Source of the DNA: a virus
Length of the DNA: 64,000 nucleotides
Virus record (IMG/VR): IMGVR_UViG_3300036770_006296
Span: 142,618-206,617 of that record
Strand: one strand, 5' to 3'
Position numbers and translations under genes: made by a program. Below, one piece after another: positions 24,089 through 33,597 of this stretch. Each line of letters opens with the position of its first letter. The stretch's first letter is position 1. The notes beneath the pieces were generated by a model. That model saw nothing but the letters and a program-made list of their open reading frames with translations, did no database searches and was not told the DNA's origin.

Positions 24089-25855
24089 ATGTCTACTCTA
24101 TCTAAAATCTCTCTGGTATTATCTGCTTTAATAATGTCTATTTATTTTAGTATACAATCTCTATTAGTTTTCAATTATATCGATTATACGGAATCTTTGG
24201 GTAGATTTGAATATGGATGTTTCGTTTTATTTGTCCCACTTTTTTCGATAGTTGTTAGAGAGTTTATAATAAAAAATAAGAGGAGTATTAAATTAAATAT
24301 CTATGGTAAAAAATTAAATGACGTTCTTGTGAAGCAGTCGCATAATAGATTATTCTATAATGGAAATCTATCAGAGGCTGCTAAAGAATTAACTAAAGAG
24401 GTCACACAATCCATTAATGTTGAGAGATGCTCAGTTTGGCTATACAATAGGGATAAAACATCAATAGTTTGCCAACAGCTTTATATTAAGTCAGAGTACA
24501 CTTGGTATCAGGGATCTGAATTACTCGAGAAAGACTTTAGGCCCTATTTTGATGCTTTGAAAAATAATCCTGTCATTGTAGCAAATAATGCAGAGAAACA
24601 TCCCTCTACATCTTGCTTTAGTGAAGTTTATTTAAAACCATTGGGCATAAAATCGATGTTAGATGTACCTATCCTGTTTAAAGGTGATGTAATAGGAGTA
24701 ATATGTATAGAGAGCTTAGTAAAAAAAGAATGGTGTGAATTCGAGATTAATTTTTCCAAGTTGCTCTCTTCCTTATATACTTTTTCTTATTCAGTAAAAG
24801 AAAACAAAAAACAAGATCAAAAAATAGATGACATTAATAATTTTATAGATGAAGCTGCCCTTGTTTCTAAAACAGACGCAAAGGGAAAAATTGTATATGT
24901 GAATAAAAAATTCGAGGAGGTATCAGGATGGAGTCTGAAAGAAGTAATAGGTAAGGACCACAATATAGTTAATTCAGGTGAACATCCCAAGGAAATGTGG
25001 GCAGAAATGTATAAGAGTGTTTTAGTAGATAAAAATATTTGGAATAGGGTTATTACAAACAAAGCAAAAGATGGACATTTATACCATGTGGACACTTATA
25101 TAAAAGCGGAATTCGACACGGAGACTGGAGATCTAATAGGATTTATTTCTATCAGGCAGGATGTAAGTAAAATAGTATATACATTACAAGAGATAGACAA
25201 GAAAAATACTTATTTAGAACATGCTGCTAAAATAATTAGACATGACATGCACTCGGGAATAAACACCTATATTCCAAGGGGGATTAGCTCACTAGAAAGA
25301 AGACTTTCCGACGAAGATATAAAAAATCTTAAAATAGAAGCTCCATTAAAAATGATTAAAGAAGGGCTTAGACATACTCAAAAGGTATATAAAGGAGTTT
25401 ATGAGTTTACTAATCTTGTTAAAAAGGACGCAGCCCTTAACAAGGATGAAATAGATCTAAAGTATATCCTCGACGATTATCTTTCTTCGACTGCTTATAA
25501 AAGCCAGGTTGATATATCAAACTTAGGAAAGTTTAGTGTCAATGAGGCTCTTTTTTGCACTGCAATTGATAATTTAATAAGGAACGGACTTAAATATAAT
25601 GATAGTAACAACAAATCTGTAAAAATATCAAGAATAGGAAATATTATTTATGTTGAAGACAATGGTAGAGGCTTAACATCTGAAGAATTTAAGACTCTTT
25701 CTAAACCATATACTAGGAAGGAGGGTCAAAAAGAAACCGGTACTGGCTTAGGATTAAATATATGTATATCAATACTCAAAGAACACGGATTTTCAGTCGA
25801 TTGTGAAAAAAAGGTTGAAGGCGGATCTAGAATAAAAATAAAGTTAGATAAATGA
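24089..25855 (+). CDS. phage membrane histidine kinase (GAF-PAS-HATPase)
   Basis: 588 residues: two transmembrane helices (about 5-30, 38-60), a GAF domain (about 80-240, with ERCSVWLYN and SMLDVPILFKGDVIGVICIE) and a PAS domain (about 250-365, KIVYVNKKFEEVSGWS). The histidine box is RHDMHSGINTY with His near 383. The GHKL ATPase has N-box DNLIRNGLKYN (about 491), G1 VEDNGRGL and G2 GTGLGLNI. All residues for autophosphorylation are present. It shares the H-box and ATPase with the kinase at 26454 and heads a five-gene signalling cluster. Complete sensor kinases are rare in phages. Confidence 0.9.
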   Translation: MSTLSKISLVLSALIMSIYFSIQSLLVFNYIDYTESLGRFEYGCFVLFVPLFSIVVREFIIKNKRSIKLNIYGKKLNDVLVKQSHNRLFYNGNLSEAAKELTKEVTQSINVERCSVWLYNRDKTSIVCQQLYIKSEYTWYQGSELLEKDFRPYFDALKNNPVIVANNAEKHPSTSCFSEVYLKPLGIKSMLDVPILFKGDVIGVICIESLVKKEWCEFEINFSKLLSSLYTFSYSVKENKKQDQKIDDINNFIDEAALVSKTDAKGKIVYVNKKFEEVSGWSLKEVIGKDHNIVNSGEHPKEMWAEMYKSVLVDKNIWNRVITNKAKDGHLYHVDTYIKAEFDTETGDLIGFISIRQDVSKIVYTLQEIDKKNTYLEHAAKIIRHDMHSGINTYIPRGISSLERRLSDEDIKNLKIEAPLKMIKEGLRHTQKVYKGVYEFTNLVKKDAALNKDEIDLKYILDDYLSSTAYKSQVDISNLGKFSVNEALFCTAIDNLIRNGLKYNDSNNKSVKISRIGNIIYVEDNGRGLTSEEFKTLSKPYTRKEGQKETGTGLGLNICISILKEHGFSVDCEKKVEGGSRIKIKLDK

Positions 25856-26457
25856 AAAAAATATTTTTAATTATTATCCTATTGGGGATAAGGGGATTTT
25901 GCTTTTCTCAAAACTTTTATCCGATACAAACAATTTTAAAAGGAGATTCTGTTGTTATATACACGCTAGAACAGTCTCAAGATATAAATCTAATGATACA
26001 GAATCAAAAATCATTAAATGTAAGCTATAAGAGCAAATATGAGCACTATCTAGGAAAAACAGACAGTTTAGAAAAAATAGTAGCTGCGCAACTGTACTTG
26101 ATTGATAGCTTAAGATTAGTTCAAAAAAATCAAGATAGCTTGGAAAAAAAATTACACACAATAGAAAGTTGGTTAGTAAAAGCATCAATCGATAACTCTT
26201 ACCTCTATATGTCATGGCAGGATTCTAAAATTAAATCGGTGGACCTAACATTATATACTGTTCATTGCAGTATGCAAACAGGAACGATAAGAATGGTTAG
26301 GAGAGGTCCTAATGATGAATTTTATACCTGGAAAGGAATAAACCACACAAGAAGAGAAAGCCCCTCCATTAACTGGGAATTAAAATATCCAGAGGAAGAT
26401 AGGCCGATAGTTAATAATTTACCAGTAGATATCAAAATAAGTCAATATGTAAGATGA
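25852..26457 (+). CDS. secreted coiled-coil protein of the signalling cluster
   Basis: 201 residues: a signal peptide (IFLIIILLGIRGFCFS, cut near FSQ), a helical region with repeated DSL heptads (about 60-105) and a C-terminal beta-rich domain with TLYTVHCSMQTGTIRMV. Overlaps both kinase genes by four bases, so it is co-translated with them and may be a periplasmic partner or ligand sensor. Confidence 0.55.
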   Translation: MKKIFLIIILLGIRGFCFSQNFYPIQTILKGDSVVIYTLEQSQDINLMIQNQKSLNVSYKSKYEHYLGKTDSLEKIVAAQLYLIDSLRLVQKNQDSLEKKLHTIESWLVKASIDNSYLYMSWQDSKIKSVDLTLYTVHCSMQTGTIRMVRRGPNDEFYTWKGINHTRRESPSINWELKYPEEDRPIVNNLPVDIKISQYVR

Positions 26458-27893
26458 AAAAAATAGTGCTTTTAGTAGTAATACTATTCTCTTTCCAGAG
26501 CTTTTCTACCGCTCAAGGAATAACCCCGAATAAAAAATCTATAGTTGAAGCTGTTTGGGATCAAGGAATACCAGTTTGTCCTGATGACAAATACATATCT
26601 TCACTTATCGACAAAGTTGGATTTGATAATCTAAGAAATAATAAAAAACCTATTGATAAGAATGAAGCTAAATTGTGTAGGGAGATAGGGATTGCTTTTT
26701 ACAATAGGGGAATGTATGAAGCTGCTGACTGGTATTTAGAAAGAGTCAGAGGATACGTTGAGGTTGTAGAACTCGAGCCGGAGGTGGTTTTTGAAACACC
26801 CAAGCAGGAAGAGGAAGAGGAGGATGTTTCTATAGATGATATAAAAAGTCTAGAAGCGGACAAGGAATTTTTACAAAATCTTCCTAAAAGTTACGACAAC
26901 GTTTCTCCCGGTGACATGAAAAAGTTAGCGGACCAAATTGAAGACCAAATAAAAAAGCTCATTGCAGAAAAAGAAGCTTTATTAAAAAGAAATGCTCCTA
27001 AATCTGTTATAGATGCTAAGGATGCTGCTATAGGATCTTTAGGAAAAGAAAAAGAAATCATAGACCTATCTATAGAAAAAGAAGATTTAGAGGTAGAAGT
27101 AGTTGACTTAGAAGACGATAAAAAAGTATTAAGGAAATATTTAATAGGATCCGTTATAGGAATTATTATAGCTATTTTAGCAATAATAGCTCTACTACAA
27201 AGGAAAACAATAAGAGTAAAAGACGTAGAGCTAGAAAAGCAGTTAGATGATATCAATAAGAAAAATACTTATCTTGAATATGCTGCTAGAATTATTAGAC
27301 ATGATATGCACAGTGGTATTAATACTTATATGCCTAGAGGCCTTTCCTCTCTACAGAAAAGAATGGATCAGGAAAAAATCGATGAACTAAAGATCGGTCC
27401 TTCTTTAAAGATGATTTCAGAGGGATTAGCACACACCCAAAAGGTATATAAAAATGTATATGAATTTACAAATCTCGTAAAAGTTAAGGCAGATTTTAGT
27501 ACTAAAGAAATAGATCTAAAGGAGGCTTTGGAGAAATATCTAGCTAACACCTCATACAGAAATCAAGTTGTAATAGATGATCTTGGTTTGGTAAATGCTA
27601 ATGAGCAATTGTTTTGTAATGCAATAGATAATCTGATTAAAAATGGCCTCAAATACAACGAGAAAAACGACAAATGTGTTAAGATATATAAGGAAGTAGA
27701 TGTAATAGTTGTTGAAGATAATGGTATAGGATTAACGTCTAAAAAATTCGAAGAATTAATCAAAAAAGGCATTGATACAGAATCTGATACCGGTATTGGA
27801 TTAAGTATTACAAAAGCAATTATTGAAGAACATGGCTATTCCATCTTTTGTGAGAAAGTTGAGAATGGCACAAAAATGAAAATAAAAATATAA
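26454..27893 (+). CDS. second phage histidine kinase, periplasmic sensor type
   Basis: 479 residues: a signal peptide, a periplasmic region with a Glu-rich linker (about 110-125) and coiled coil (150-220), one transmembrane helix (about 226-246), then the H-box IIRHDMHSGINTYMPRG (His near 283) and an ATPase domain with DNLIKNGLKYN, VEDNGIGL and SDTGIGLSI. The cytoplasmic half is clearly homologous to the first kinase, so the pair arose by duplication and domain swapping of sensors. Confidence 0.88.
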   Translation: MKKIVLLVVILFSFQSFSTAQGITPNKKSIVEAVWDQGIPVCPDDKYISSLIDKVGFDNLRNNKKPIDKNEAKLCREIGIAFYNRGMYEAADWYLERVRGYVEVVELEPEVVFETPKQEEEEEDVSIDDIKSLEADKEFLQNLPKSYDNVSPGDMKKLADQIEDQIKKLIAEKEALLKRNAPKSVIDAKDAAIGSLGKEKEIIDLSIEKEDLEVEVVDLEDDKKVLRKYLIGSVIGIIIAILAIIALLQRKTIRVKDVELEKQLDDINKKNTYLEYAARIIRHDMHSGINTYMPRGLSSLQKRMDQEKIDELKIGPSLKMISEGLAHTQKVYKNVYEFTNLVKVKADFSTKEIDLKEALEKYLANTSYRNQVVIDDLGLVNANEQLFCNAIDNLIKNGLKYNEKNDKCVKIYKEVDVIVVEDNGIGLTSKKFEELIKKGIDTESDTGIGLSITKAIIEEHGYSIFCEKVENGTKMKIKI

Positions 27894-27894
27894 A

Positions 27895-28326
27895 ATGATT
27901 AATTCTATACTATTAGTTGATGATGAGGATTTATTCCACTTAGTTTTTGAAGATGCCTGCAGTCTTTTGGATATAACACTTTCTCTTGAAAGTCTAACTT
28001 CTGCTGATGAAGCAGAGAAACTGTTTAAAGCATGGCACAAAGAAGCCGATGGAAAACCTGAGTGTGTGTTTGTAGATCTTAATATAATAGGTTCTTCTTT
28101 CGATGGCATAGAGCTAATAAGAAAAATAAATTTTGAATACGGTAATCATGTTGTTATCGGTATTATCTCCTCATCAAACGAACCAGAGGAACAATCAAAA
28201 GCTTTACAGGCCGGAGCTCAGTTTTGGATAATAAAATCCGACGACATAGAACCTAGGTTAGAGGATTTTAAAAAAGATTATGAGGGATATAAAAACAGAA
28301 CAAATTCGTTCAAGGTTTATAAATAG
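27895..28326 (+). CDS. single-domain response regulator (receiver)
   Basis: 143 residues, a receiver domain without an output domain. The acidic pocket is VDDED (8-12), the phosphoacceptor Asp lies in CVFVDLNIIG (about 57-66), the conserved Ser/Thr in GIISSSNEP and the Lys in FWIIKSDD (about 105). One base after the second kinase. Like CheY or Spo0F it must act through a protein partner, perhaps the coiled-coil membrane protein next door. Confidence 0.85.
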   Translation: MINSILLVDDEDLFHLVFEDACSLLDITLSLESLTSADEAEKLFKAWHKEADGKPECVFVDLNIIGSSFDGIELIRKINFEYGNHVVIGIISSSNEPEEQSKALQAGAQFWIIKSDDIEPRLEDFKKDYEGYKNRTNSFKVYK

Positions 28327-28331
28327 AATAT

Positions 28332-29009
28332 ATGAAGCTAAACAAAGAAACTAGGGGACAGCTTCTAGATTTATGGAAGAAAAGAAAAATAAGTCTAAGT
28401 GGTAATATCCTAAAGGTTATAGATGCTGATGGTGACGAGGAGCTGAAAAAATATTTAGACGAATCTATCCAAAGAGACAACGAAGTTAGAAGAAAAAGAC
28501 TGGATGTTACTAAGAAGGTGCAATCACAAAATGATGAGCTAATAGTTTGGAAAGAAGAGAATGAAAAGATACAAAAAGAACTTCTAGATTCTCTTAAAAA
28601 AACTGAGGAGTCAATGCAGGAGTCAGAAAGACTCAGAGAAGAAGCAGAAAAAGCCAAAGAAGAAGCAGAAGCTTCAATGTTAGAAGCTCAATCTGCTAAA
28701 GAAGAAGCTGAAATAGCTAGAGAAGAAGCAGAAAATGCTAAAAACGCTGCAGAAAATGATCTAGATCTGATACAGAAAAAAACGCAGTTTGAATTAATAG
28801 GAACTATTATTAGAGTTGCTCTTTGGGTAATTCTTGGAGTAGGTGTTGTAACAACTATGGTTTATCTTATAGCTCTTTTTACTGGAGTTGATACTGCAGT
28901 TATTGGATCAACTTGGTCAAATATAGTTGGTATACTATTGACCAACTCATTTAGCATAGTTGGTACTATAATGGGTGTAAAATACGCATCTGAAAAGGAA
29001 AGTAAATAG
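28332..29009 (+). CDS. coiled-coil protein with two C-terminal membrane helices
   Basis: 225 residues: a charged N-terminal part, an Ala/Glu/Lys-rich coiled coil (about 75-150, repeats of EEAE and AKEEA), then two transmembrane helices (about 157-180 and 195-215). Co-directional with the kinases and receiver, so a likely effector or scaffold of the cascade. No enzymatic motif. Confidence 0.6.
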   Translation: MKLNKETRGQLLDLWKKRKISLSGNILKVIDADGDEELKKYLDESIQRDNEVRRKRLDVTKKVQSQNDELIVWKEENEKIQKELLDSLKKTEESMQESERLREEAEKAKEEAEASMLEAQSAKEEAEIAREEAENAKNAAENDLDLIQKKTQFELIGTIIRVALWVILGVGVVTTMVYLIALFTGVDTAVIGSTWSNIVGILLTNSFSIVGTIMGVKYASEKESK

Positions 29010-29579
29010 TTATTCAAATCTTTTTTCTTCCGCTATAGAATTTAAATATTCGTTCAGTTCTAGTTCTTTTCCTCCTTTACTTACAAACAGAGTATATTTA
29101 TTATTATCCGCTTCCTCATCGGTCGTTCTATCTATGACATCGTCAGCTCCTAGTTTGAATTTTATTCTATTTGCTAAATCTGATCTTGTTTTTTCGTCAT
29201 TGAATTCCCATTGATATTCAGAAATAATGTTTGTTATTTCCTCTCTAATTATATCCGATTCAACACTAGAGGGAAGCAAATTATTAAGATATACTACATT
29301 TGATAAATGCGATGCAATAGTAGGAACTAGATACATTTTCATCATAAGAACCGGGGTCATAGAAACTTCATCTATCCAAGACTCAAATTCAAAATCCATG
29401 ATCTTGTCTTTGTGTGTATGTATGTAATCCTCGATAACTTCGATACATCCCTCATAGTCCTCTATAAGATCCTCTATAGTAAAAGGAAAAAACTTTTTAA
29501 TTGTTTTTGGTCCTCTCTGAAGAGATTCTATTTTTTCAAATATTGAATCTCTAATATCAACTTTTATATTTTTTTCCAT
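29010..29579 (-). CDS. hypothetical protein (189 aa)
   Basis: Acidic, mostly helical protein with TRSDLANRIKFKL near residue 135 and a short beta C terminus. Its stop abuts the stop of the coiled-coil gene (convergent). Not recognised. A structural role is possible but unsupported. Confidence 0.5.
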   Translation of the reverse strand: MEKNIKVDIRDSIFEKIESLQRGPKTIKKFFPFTIEDLIEDYEGCIEVIEDYIHTHKDKIMDFEFESWIDEVSMTPVLMMKMYLVPTIASHLSNVVYLNNLLPSSVESDIIREEITNIISEYQWEFNDEKTRSDLANRIKFKLGADDVIDRTTDEEADNNKYTLFVSKGGKELELNEYLNSIAEEKRFE

Positions 29580-29641
29580 ATTATTTCTAGATATTTATTG
29601 TAAAAAAATTTCGTTCTCAATAGGATAAATAAAGATAAAAT

Positions 29642-29842
29642 ATGGACTATAGAGAATACCTTGAAAACATAAAAAAGAAACTAGACTCTTTAAATAAAGT
29701 TGCTGGAGTTAACCCAGAAGCAGACAGGGAGCTTAAAAAACAAATGCAACAATCTCAGATGCCATCCGATGAGATATTCGATATGTTAGGGCACGGTGCT
29801 AAAATGTGGATGGATAAGAATAAAAATCAAAATCCTTTGTAA
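29642..29842 (+). CDS. small helical protein (66 aa)
   Basis: Two amphipathic helices rich in Lys and Gln, ending in WMDKNKNQNPL. Directly upstream of the second sigma gene. Not recognised. Confidence 0.45.
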   Translation: MDYREYLENIKKKLDSLNKVAGVNPEADRELKKQMQQSQMPSDEIFDMLGHGAKMWMDKNKNQNPL

Positions 29843-29893
29843 CTAATCTGGCTTTAGACCGTAAGAAGTTTATAATCCATTAAAAATGTATTA

Positions 29894-30775
29894 ATGCGGG
29901 ATTTTAAAATAATTAACCGGATAACAAATACCTCTGATAATCTAAACCGATACTTCAATGAAATATCAAAATATGAATTATTAAGTGCTGAGAAAGAGGC
30001 TGAACTTGCTTTTAAAGCTAAGGCTGGTGACGAAAAAGCTAAAGAAGCAATATTAAAATCTAATCTAAGATTTGTTATTTCTGTTGCAAAATCGTATGTT
30101 TCTGGCAACTCCCCACTGGAAGATCTTATATCTGAAGGAAACAAAGGATTAGTAGAAGCAGTCGAAAATTTCGATCCGACTACCGGATTCAAATTTATTA
30201 GTTATGCTGTTTGGCATATTAGGAAAAACATACTTGTATATCTTAATAATCACACAAGATCCATAAGAATCCCTTCTAACGTAAATAATGAGATGCGAAA
30301 ATATCATGCTATAGAGGAATCTTTTATCTCTTATAATGGTAGGGAACCTTCAATAGATGAGATGCTAGAGATAATAGAAAATCCTGAATATGGGATCCAG
30401 ATTTCTAACGCCACAATAGATACAATTAAAAACACCCCGTTATCTATTCCTCTCGAAAATTACGGAAAAGAAAATGACGAGATTGGCTCTCCTCTAAGTT
30501 GGTTGCAATCATCTGAAAATAGTGATGGTATAACATTGAGTGACGATATCAGGAATATTATCTTGCGAGTTCTTTCAGAGTTAAAGCCTATGGAAAGGGA
30601 AGTTACTATTTTAAAATACGGACTTGGAGACTCAAAAGAACCTATGAGCTATAAAGCTATAGGGGAGAAGCTAGAAAAAACAACAGAATGGGCTAGGATT
30701 ATTTCTAAGAAAGCTGAAATGAGGATGAAGGCTATTATTAGGAGAAGAAAAATAAAAGAATTATTCTTCGATTAA
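29894..30775 (+). CDS. divergent sigma-70-family factor (late sigma candidate)
   Basis: 293 residues. Regions 1.2 and 2 are well preserved (NRYFNEISKYELLSAEKEAEL, SNLRFVISVAKSYV, DLISEGNKGLVEAV, FKFISYAVWHIRKNI), and region 4 keeps a helix-turn-helix (MSYKAIGEKLEKTTEWARIISKKAEMR). Relative to the RpoD-like factor it has changed -10 readers (WHIRKNI for WWIRQAI) and an unusual recognition helix (TTEWARII). It could direct host core to the TATATAA boxes, analogous to T4 gp55. That specificity is inference. Confidence 0.88.
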   Translation: MRDFKIINRITNTSDNLNRYFNEISKYELLSAEKEAELAFKAKAGDEKAKEAILKSNLRFVISVAKSYVSGNSPLEDLISEGNKGLVEAVENFDPTTGFKFISYAVWHIRKNILVYLNNHTRSIRIPSNVNNEMRKYHAIEESFISYNGREPSIDEMLEIIENPEYGIQISNATIDTIKNTPLSIPLENYGKENDEIGSPLSWLQSSENSDGITLSDDIRNIILRVLSELKPMEREVTILKYGLGDSKEPMSYKAIGEKLEKTTEWARIISKKAEMRMKAIIRRRKIKELFFD

Positions 30776-31089
30776 GCTAGTTCCATTTCCTCTATTCTAA
30801 AAGGCAATTTAGTTCCGTATCTGTACATACAAAAATGATCAAATTCTTCTTCGTTCATTTTGTCAGTGTGGAACTCCATTTCATCCCACAGAACTTTATT
30901 ATTCTTGTCTTTTAAATAGAGATCGAAAACATCTTTGCCTTTCTCTATCTTTTTTACGAGAGAGTTATTTAGATCTTTTTTTATTTTTTCCGCTCTTTCT
31001 TTAGAGATTGTTATTTTTTCAATCCACTCTTTTCTAGACCCTTCTTCAATTACAGATCCTCTTATTATGTAAGCTTTCTTATTATTCAT
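30772..31089 (-). CDS. hypothetical protein (105 aa)
   Basis: The frame is open 20 codons further upstream, which would add a hydrophobic stretch, but that part lies over the promoter of the divergent lysozyme gene. MNNKKAYIIRGSVIEEG at 31089 is preferred. Charged alpha/beta protein with a CMYRYGTKLPFRIEEM end. Overlaps the sigma stop. Not recognised. Confidence 0.45.
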   Translation of the reverse strand: MNNKKAYIIRGSVIEEGSRKEWIEKITISKERAEKIKKDLNNSLVKKIEKGKDVFDLYLKDKNNKVLWDEMEFHTDKMNEEEFDHFCMYRYGTKLPFRIEEMELA

Positions 31090-31124
31090 ATCTGCTAATT
31101 TAATAAATAAATTAAAAAGCAAAA

Positions 31125-31134
31125 GGATATATAA
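31125..31134 (+). promoter_or_regulatory. class 2 promoter box for tagged lysozyme
   Basis: GGATATATAA, 17 bases before the ATG at 31152. Confidence 0.5.
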
Positions 31135-31151
31135 AGATAATAGAGACAAAA

Positions 31152-31979
31152 ATGAGACATCTTAAATCATTAGAAGAGTTTAGAATAGTTAATGAGCAGC
31201 TATTTAAAGATGGCGAAGCATTAATGAAACTCTTAAGCGGAGGTAAACTTCAGGATTCTCCTGTAGAAGGATCAGTAACAATAAAAGGAGGAGCTATATC
31301 AGGGGATAAAGCCAAAAATGCACAAGCAGTGATAAATTCTATGAATAAGCATGGAATAACAAACCCTTACACACAAAAAGCAATACTAGGTGTAATTGGT
31401 AAAGAGTGCGGGTTCATACCTCAAAATGAGACATCATACTCTACCACTTCTTCTGCTAGAATAAGAAGTATATTTGGTGAAAGAGTTAGTAAAATGACTG
31501 ATGCACAGATTGATCAGTTAAAAAAGAACGATGAAGCTTTCTATAATTACCTGTACGGCGGAAGATACGGAAATGCTCCTAATGAGGGATACAAATATAG
31601 AGGTAGAGGATTTAATGGTATAACATTCAAAGGGGTTTACCAAAAAATGAATGATCTCATGAATCGGATTGGAAAGCTGGATAGAAAGGTTGATCTAGTG
31701 GCTAATCCAGATGTCATTAATGATATAGATGTTGCTGCAGAATCTGCAGTGCTTTATTTTATAGACAGGGCTTCTTCCCCAGAAATGAACAAGAAATATG
31801 GTGTTAAGGATCTAAACGGATTCAAAGACGAGGAAACAGCAGTTAAAGCTATGGTTCATGCAAATGCTGGATGGGGATCTAATATGAATTCTCCGTTTCT
31901 AGCAACTAGCTTAAATAAGGCTAAGGATATGGCTAAGCAATTTAGTATTGCAGATTTAGGTCAAAATAATTTAGCTTAA
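31152..31979 (+). CDS. tagged GH19-like lysozyme
   Basis: 275 residues. The N-terminal tag MRHLKSLEEFRIVNEQLF is shared with the genes at 14435 and 15168. A linker leads to a lysozyme domain with ILGVIGKECGFIPQNE (catalytic Glu candidate in KEC), GYKYRGRGFNGITFKGVYQ (compare KFRGRGYIQLTGKSNY in the endolysin) and MVHANAGWG near the C terminus. Two wall-degrading enzymes carry the tag and one endolysin does not, which fits packaged entry enzymes versus free lysis enzymes. Confidence 0.75.
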   Translation: MRHLKSLEEFRIVNEQLFKDGEALMKLLSGGKLQDSPVEGSVTIKGGAISGDKAKNAQAVINSMNKHGITNPYTQKAILGVIGKECGFIPQNETSYSTTSSARIRSIFGERVSKMTDAQIDQLKKNDEAFYNYLYGGRYGNAPNEGYKYRGRGFNGITFKGVYQKMNDLMNRIGKLDRKVDLVANPDVINDIDVAAESAVLYFIDRASSPEMNKKYGVKDLNGFKDEETAVKAMVHANAGWGSNMNSPFLATSLNKAKDMAKQFSIADLGQNNLA

Positions 31980-31980
31980 A

Positions 31981-32322
31981 TTATCTTCTAAATTTATTAG
32001 GAAACATTCTTCTCCACTCGTGACCTTGTGGAATGTCCTTTGCTCTTACACCGAATATCTTTTCTTCTGGGCATGGATCCATTTCTCTAACCATTCGATT
32101 GTTCATCCAGGTCTCTATTTTAACAAAGTTATTATTACAAGCCCAAGATTCTATTGATCTGTTCCATGATGAACCTGTCATAAACGGAAAATTTGTATTT
32201 GAGTTATTAACGACATCCGTTATTTGACTTCCTTGAAGTTCAACTTTTATCTCACCAAAATTCCTATGCTTAAGAATCATAGTCCTTTGGTTGAAATTTT
32301 CGTATAGTTCTATATAATTCAT
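31981..32322 (-). CDS. tagged protein (MNYIELYENF)
   Basis: 113 residues. The frame is open 11 codons further, but MNYIELYENFNQR is the tag and the upstream codons belong to the endonuclease gene. The body has paired Cys (WACNNN, DPCPEE), Trp residues and an Arg-rich end (GHEWRRMFPNKFRR). Not recognised otherwise. Confidence 0.5.
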   Translation of the reverse strand: MNYIELYENFNQRTMILKHRNFGEIKVELQGSQITDVVNNSNTNFPFMTGSSWNRSIESWACNNNFVKIETWMNNRMVREMDPCPEEKIFGVRAKDIPQGHEWRRMFPNKFRR

Positions 32323-32323
32323 T

Positions 32324-32998
32324 TTATTTTTTACATCTTCCTGTTTTAAAACCATCTGGTATTTTTTCCCCCTCGGGTATTCTTTTGTTTTCTAGCAATA
32401 CAGGATTGTAATACCATTTATAATTCTTTTTTCTCATTGGATTATTATCGCCTGAAAATCTTTCCCTATATCCATTTATTATACTTTCGTAATTTTCACC
32501 GAATCTTTGTCTTTCGTTTTTATATTTGGATCTTGATTTTTTTAAATTTATTTTTATATTTTCTGCTTTTTCTAAACCGTATATTTCTTCTAAAGATTTT
32601 CCTTTTTTCCTTTTTGTGCTGTCGTGATTCTTTGATAATTTTTCCTTGTGGTCTAAAGAGAATTCCCTATTTTTAAGTGCTTTACTAATTTTATTTTTTA
32701 TTTCATCCAATTTAGGATTATTGCTCATTGTATCTCCTCCGTCGCCGCCTTTAGATATATTATATCCTATATTCCTATCATTAGATTTATAAAATTCTAT
32801 CCAATATTTTTCAGAATTAGATAGATCCTCGTAATTATCTGTTTCGTATATTATTTCTTTTTGAAAATATTCTATTCCATATTTTTTTATAGCTCTTTTA
32901 ATTAATACACCCGAACCCATATAATTTTTATTAGAAAGTGTATCTTTACCTATGTATATTTTGCCGTCTAATATATTAGTTATTATATAAACCTGCAT
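32324..32998 (-). CDS. GIY-YIG homing endonuclease
   Basis: 224 residues. VYIITNILDGKIYIGK (3-18) is the GIY-YIG motif, with GSGVLIKRAIKKYG and the catalytic-region Glu in EKYWIEFYK. It is followed by Gly-rich linkers and Arg/Lys-rich NUMOD-like repeats (about 95-190) and a basic C-terminal module with WYYNP. This is the layout of T4 Seg-type free-standing homing endonucleases. It lies among tagged genes and almost touches the gene at 31981, consistent with insertion. Confidence 0.85.
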   Translation of the reverse strand: MQVYIITNILDGKIYIGKDTLSNKNYMGSGVLIKRAIKKYGIEYFQKEIIYETDNYEDLSNSEKYWIEFYKSNDRNIGYNISKGGDGGDTMSNNPKLDEIKNKISKALKNREFSLDHKEKLSKNHDSTKRKKGKSLEEIYGLEKAENIKINLKKSRSKYKNERQRFGENYESIINGYRERFSGDNNPMRKKNYKWYYNPVLLENKRIPEGEKIPDGFKTGRCKK

Positions 32999-33009
32999 AT
33001 TTTATATTT

Positions 33010-33582
33010 TTACCAAGGATTGCTAGATTTAATACCTATCAATTTACGATAACGTGAGATATTGCACGACCAGTATTTAGCTTTCCATTTAGGCCCAGGT
33101 TGATCACAGCGCATTCTTTTTTGAAACGATCTTGCTTTTTTAGGATCTGCATTATTAACTCTCATTCCTGGTTCACCGAATCCAACCTTAACAATGTTAC
33201 CGCTTTGATTTTTTGTGTATACACCAAATTTCCTAGGACCTGAAGGTGTTCTGAAAGGTCTATTGAGGTTTACTTTTCTACCCCTATATTCTGCCTCATG
33301 TAGCTCTTCTACATCTTCAAAAGGTATGTCGAGAAAAACCTCTCTTCCCTCATATATTCCCCTTTTGCCAGCATCAGTACCAACCAACCAGATTTCATCT
33401 TCAGTTAGTCCAATATTTCCTTCATTAAATAATATTCTAGCTTCGTTAACAAGATCTAACCACGCTTCTGATTCCACCCTAAAAACGCTTTCTAGTAAGC
33501 CTATACCGTTGTTAAAGTGATAAGATAAGTTCTCAGATAAGGAATTATTATTAAATGCGTTAAAATCGCTTATATGCTTCAT
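33010..33582 (-). CDS. tagged protein with KARYWSC-type domain
   Basis: 190 residues: the tag MKHISDFNAF, a helical middle and a C-terminal basic domain with KVNLNRPFRTPSGPRKFGVY, VKVGFGEPGMRVNNADP and CDQPGPKWKAKYWSC. That last pattern recurs widely in T4-like and marine phages as an uncharacterised (DUF5872-like) module, presumably virion-linked. Two conserved Cys and many basic residues suggest metal or nucleic-acid binding. Confidence 0.65.
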   Translation of the reverse strand: MKHISDFNAFNNNSLSENLSYHFNNGIGLLESVFRVESEAWLDLVNEARILFNEGNIGLTEDEIWLVGTDAGKRGIYEGREVFLDIPFEDVEELHEAEYRGRKVNLNRPFRTPSGPRKFGVYTKNQSGNIVKVGFGEPGMRVNNADPKKARSFQKRMRCDQPGPKWKAKYWSCNISRYRKLIGIKSSNPW

Positions 33583-33587
33583 ATAAA

Positions 33588-33597
33588 TTATATATCC
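33588..33597 (-). promoter_or_regulatory. class 2 promoter box (minus strand)
   Basis: Reads GGATATATAA on the minus strand, five bases before the ATG of the gene at 33010-33582. It abuts the end of the PAP2 gene. Confidence 0.5.
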
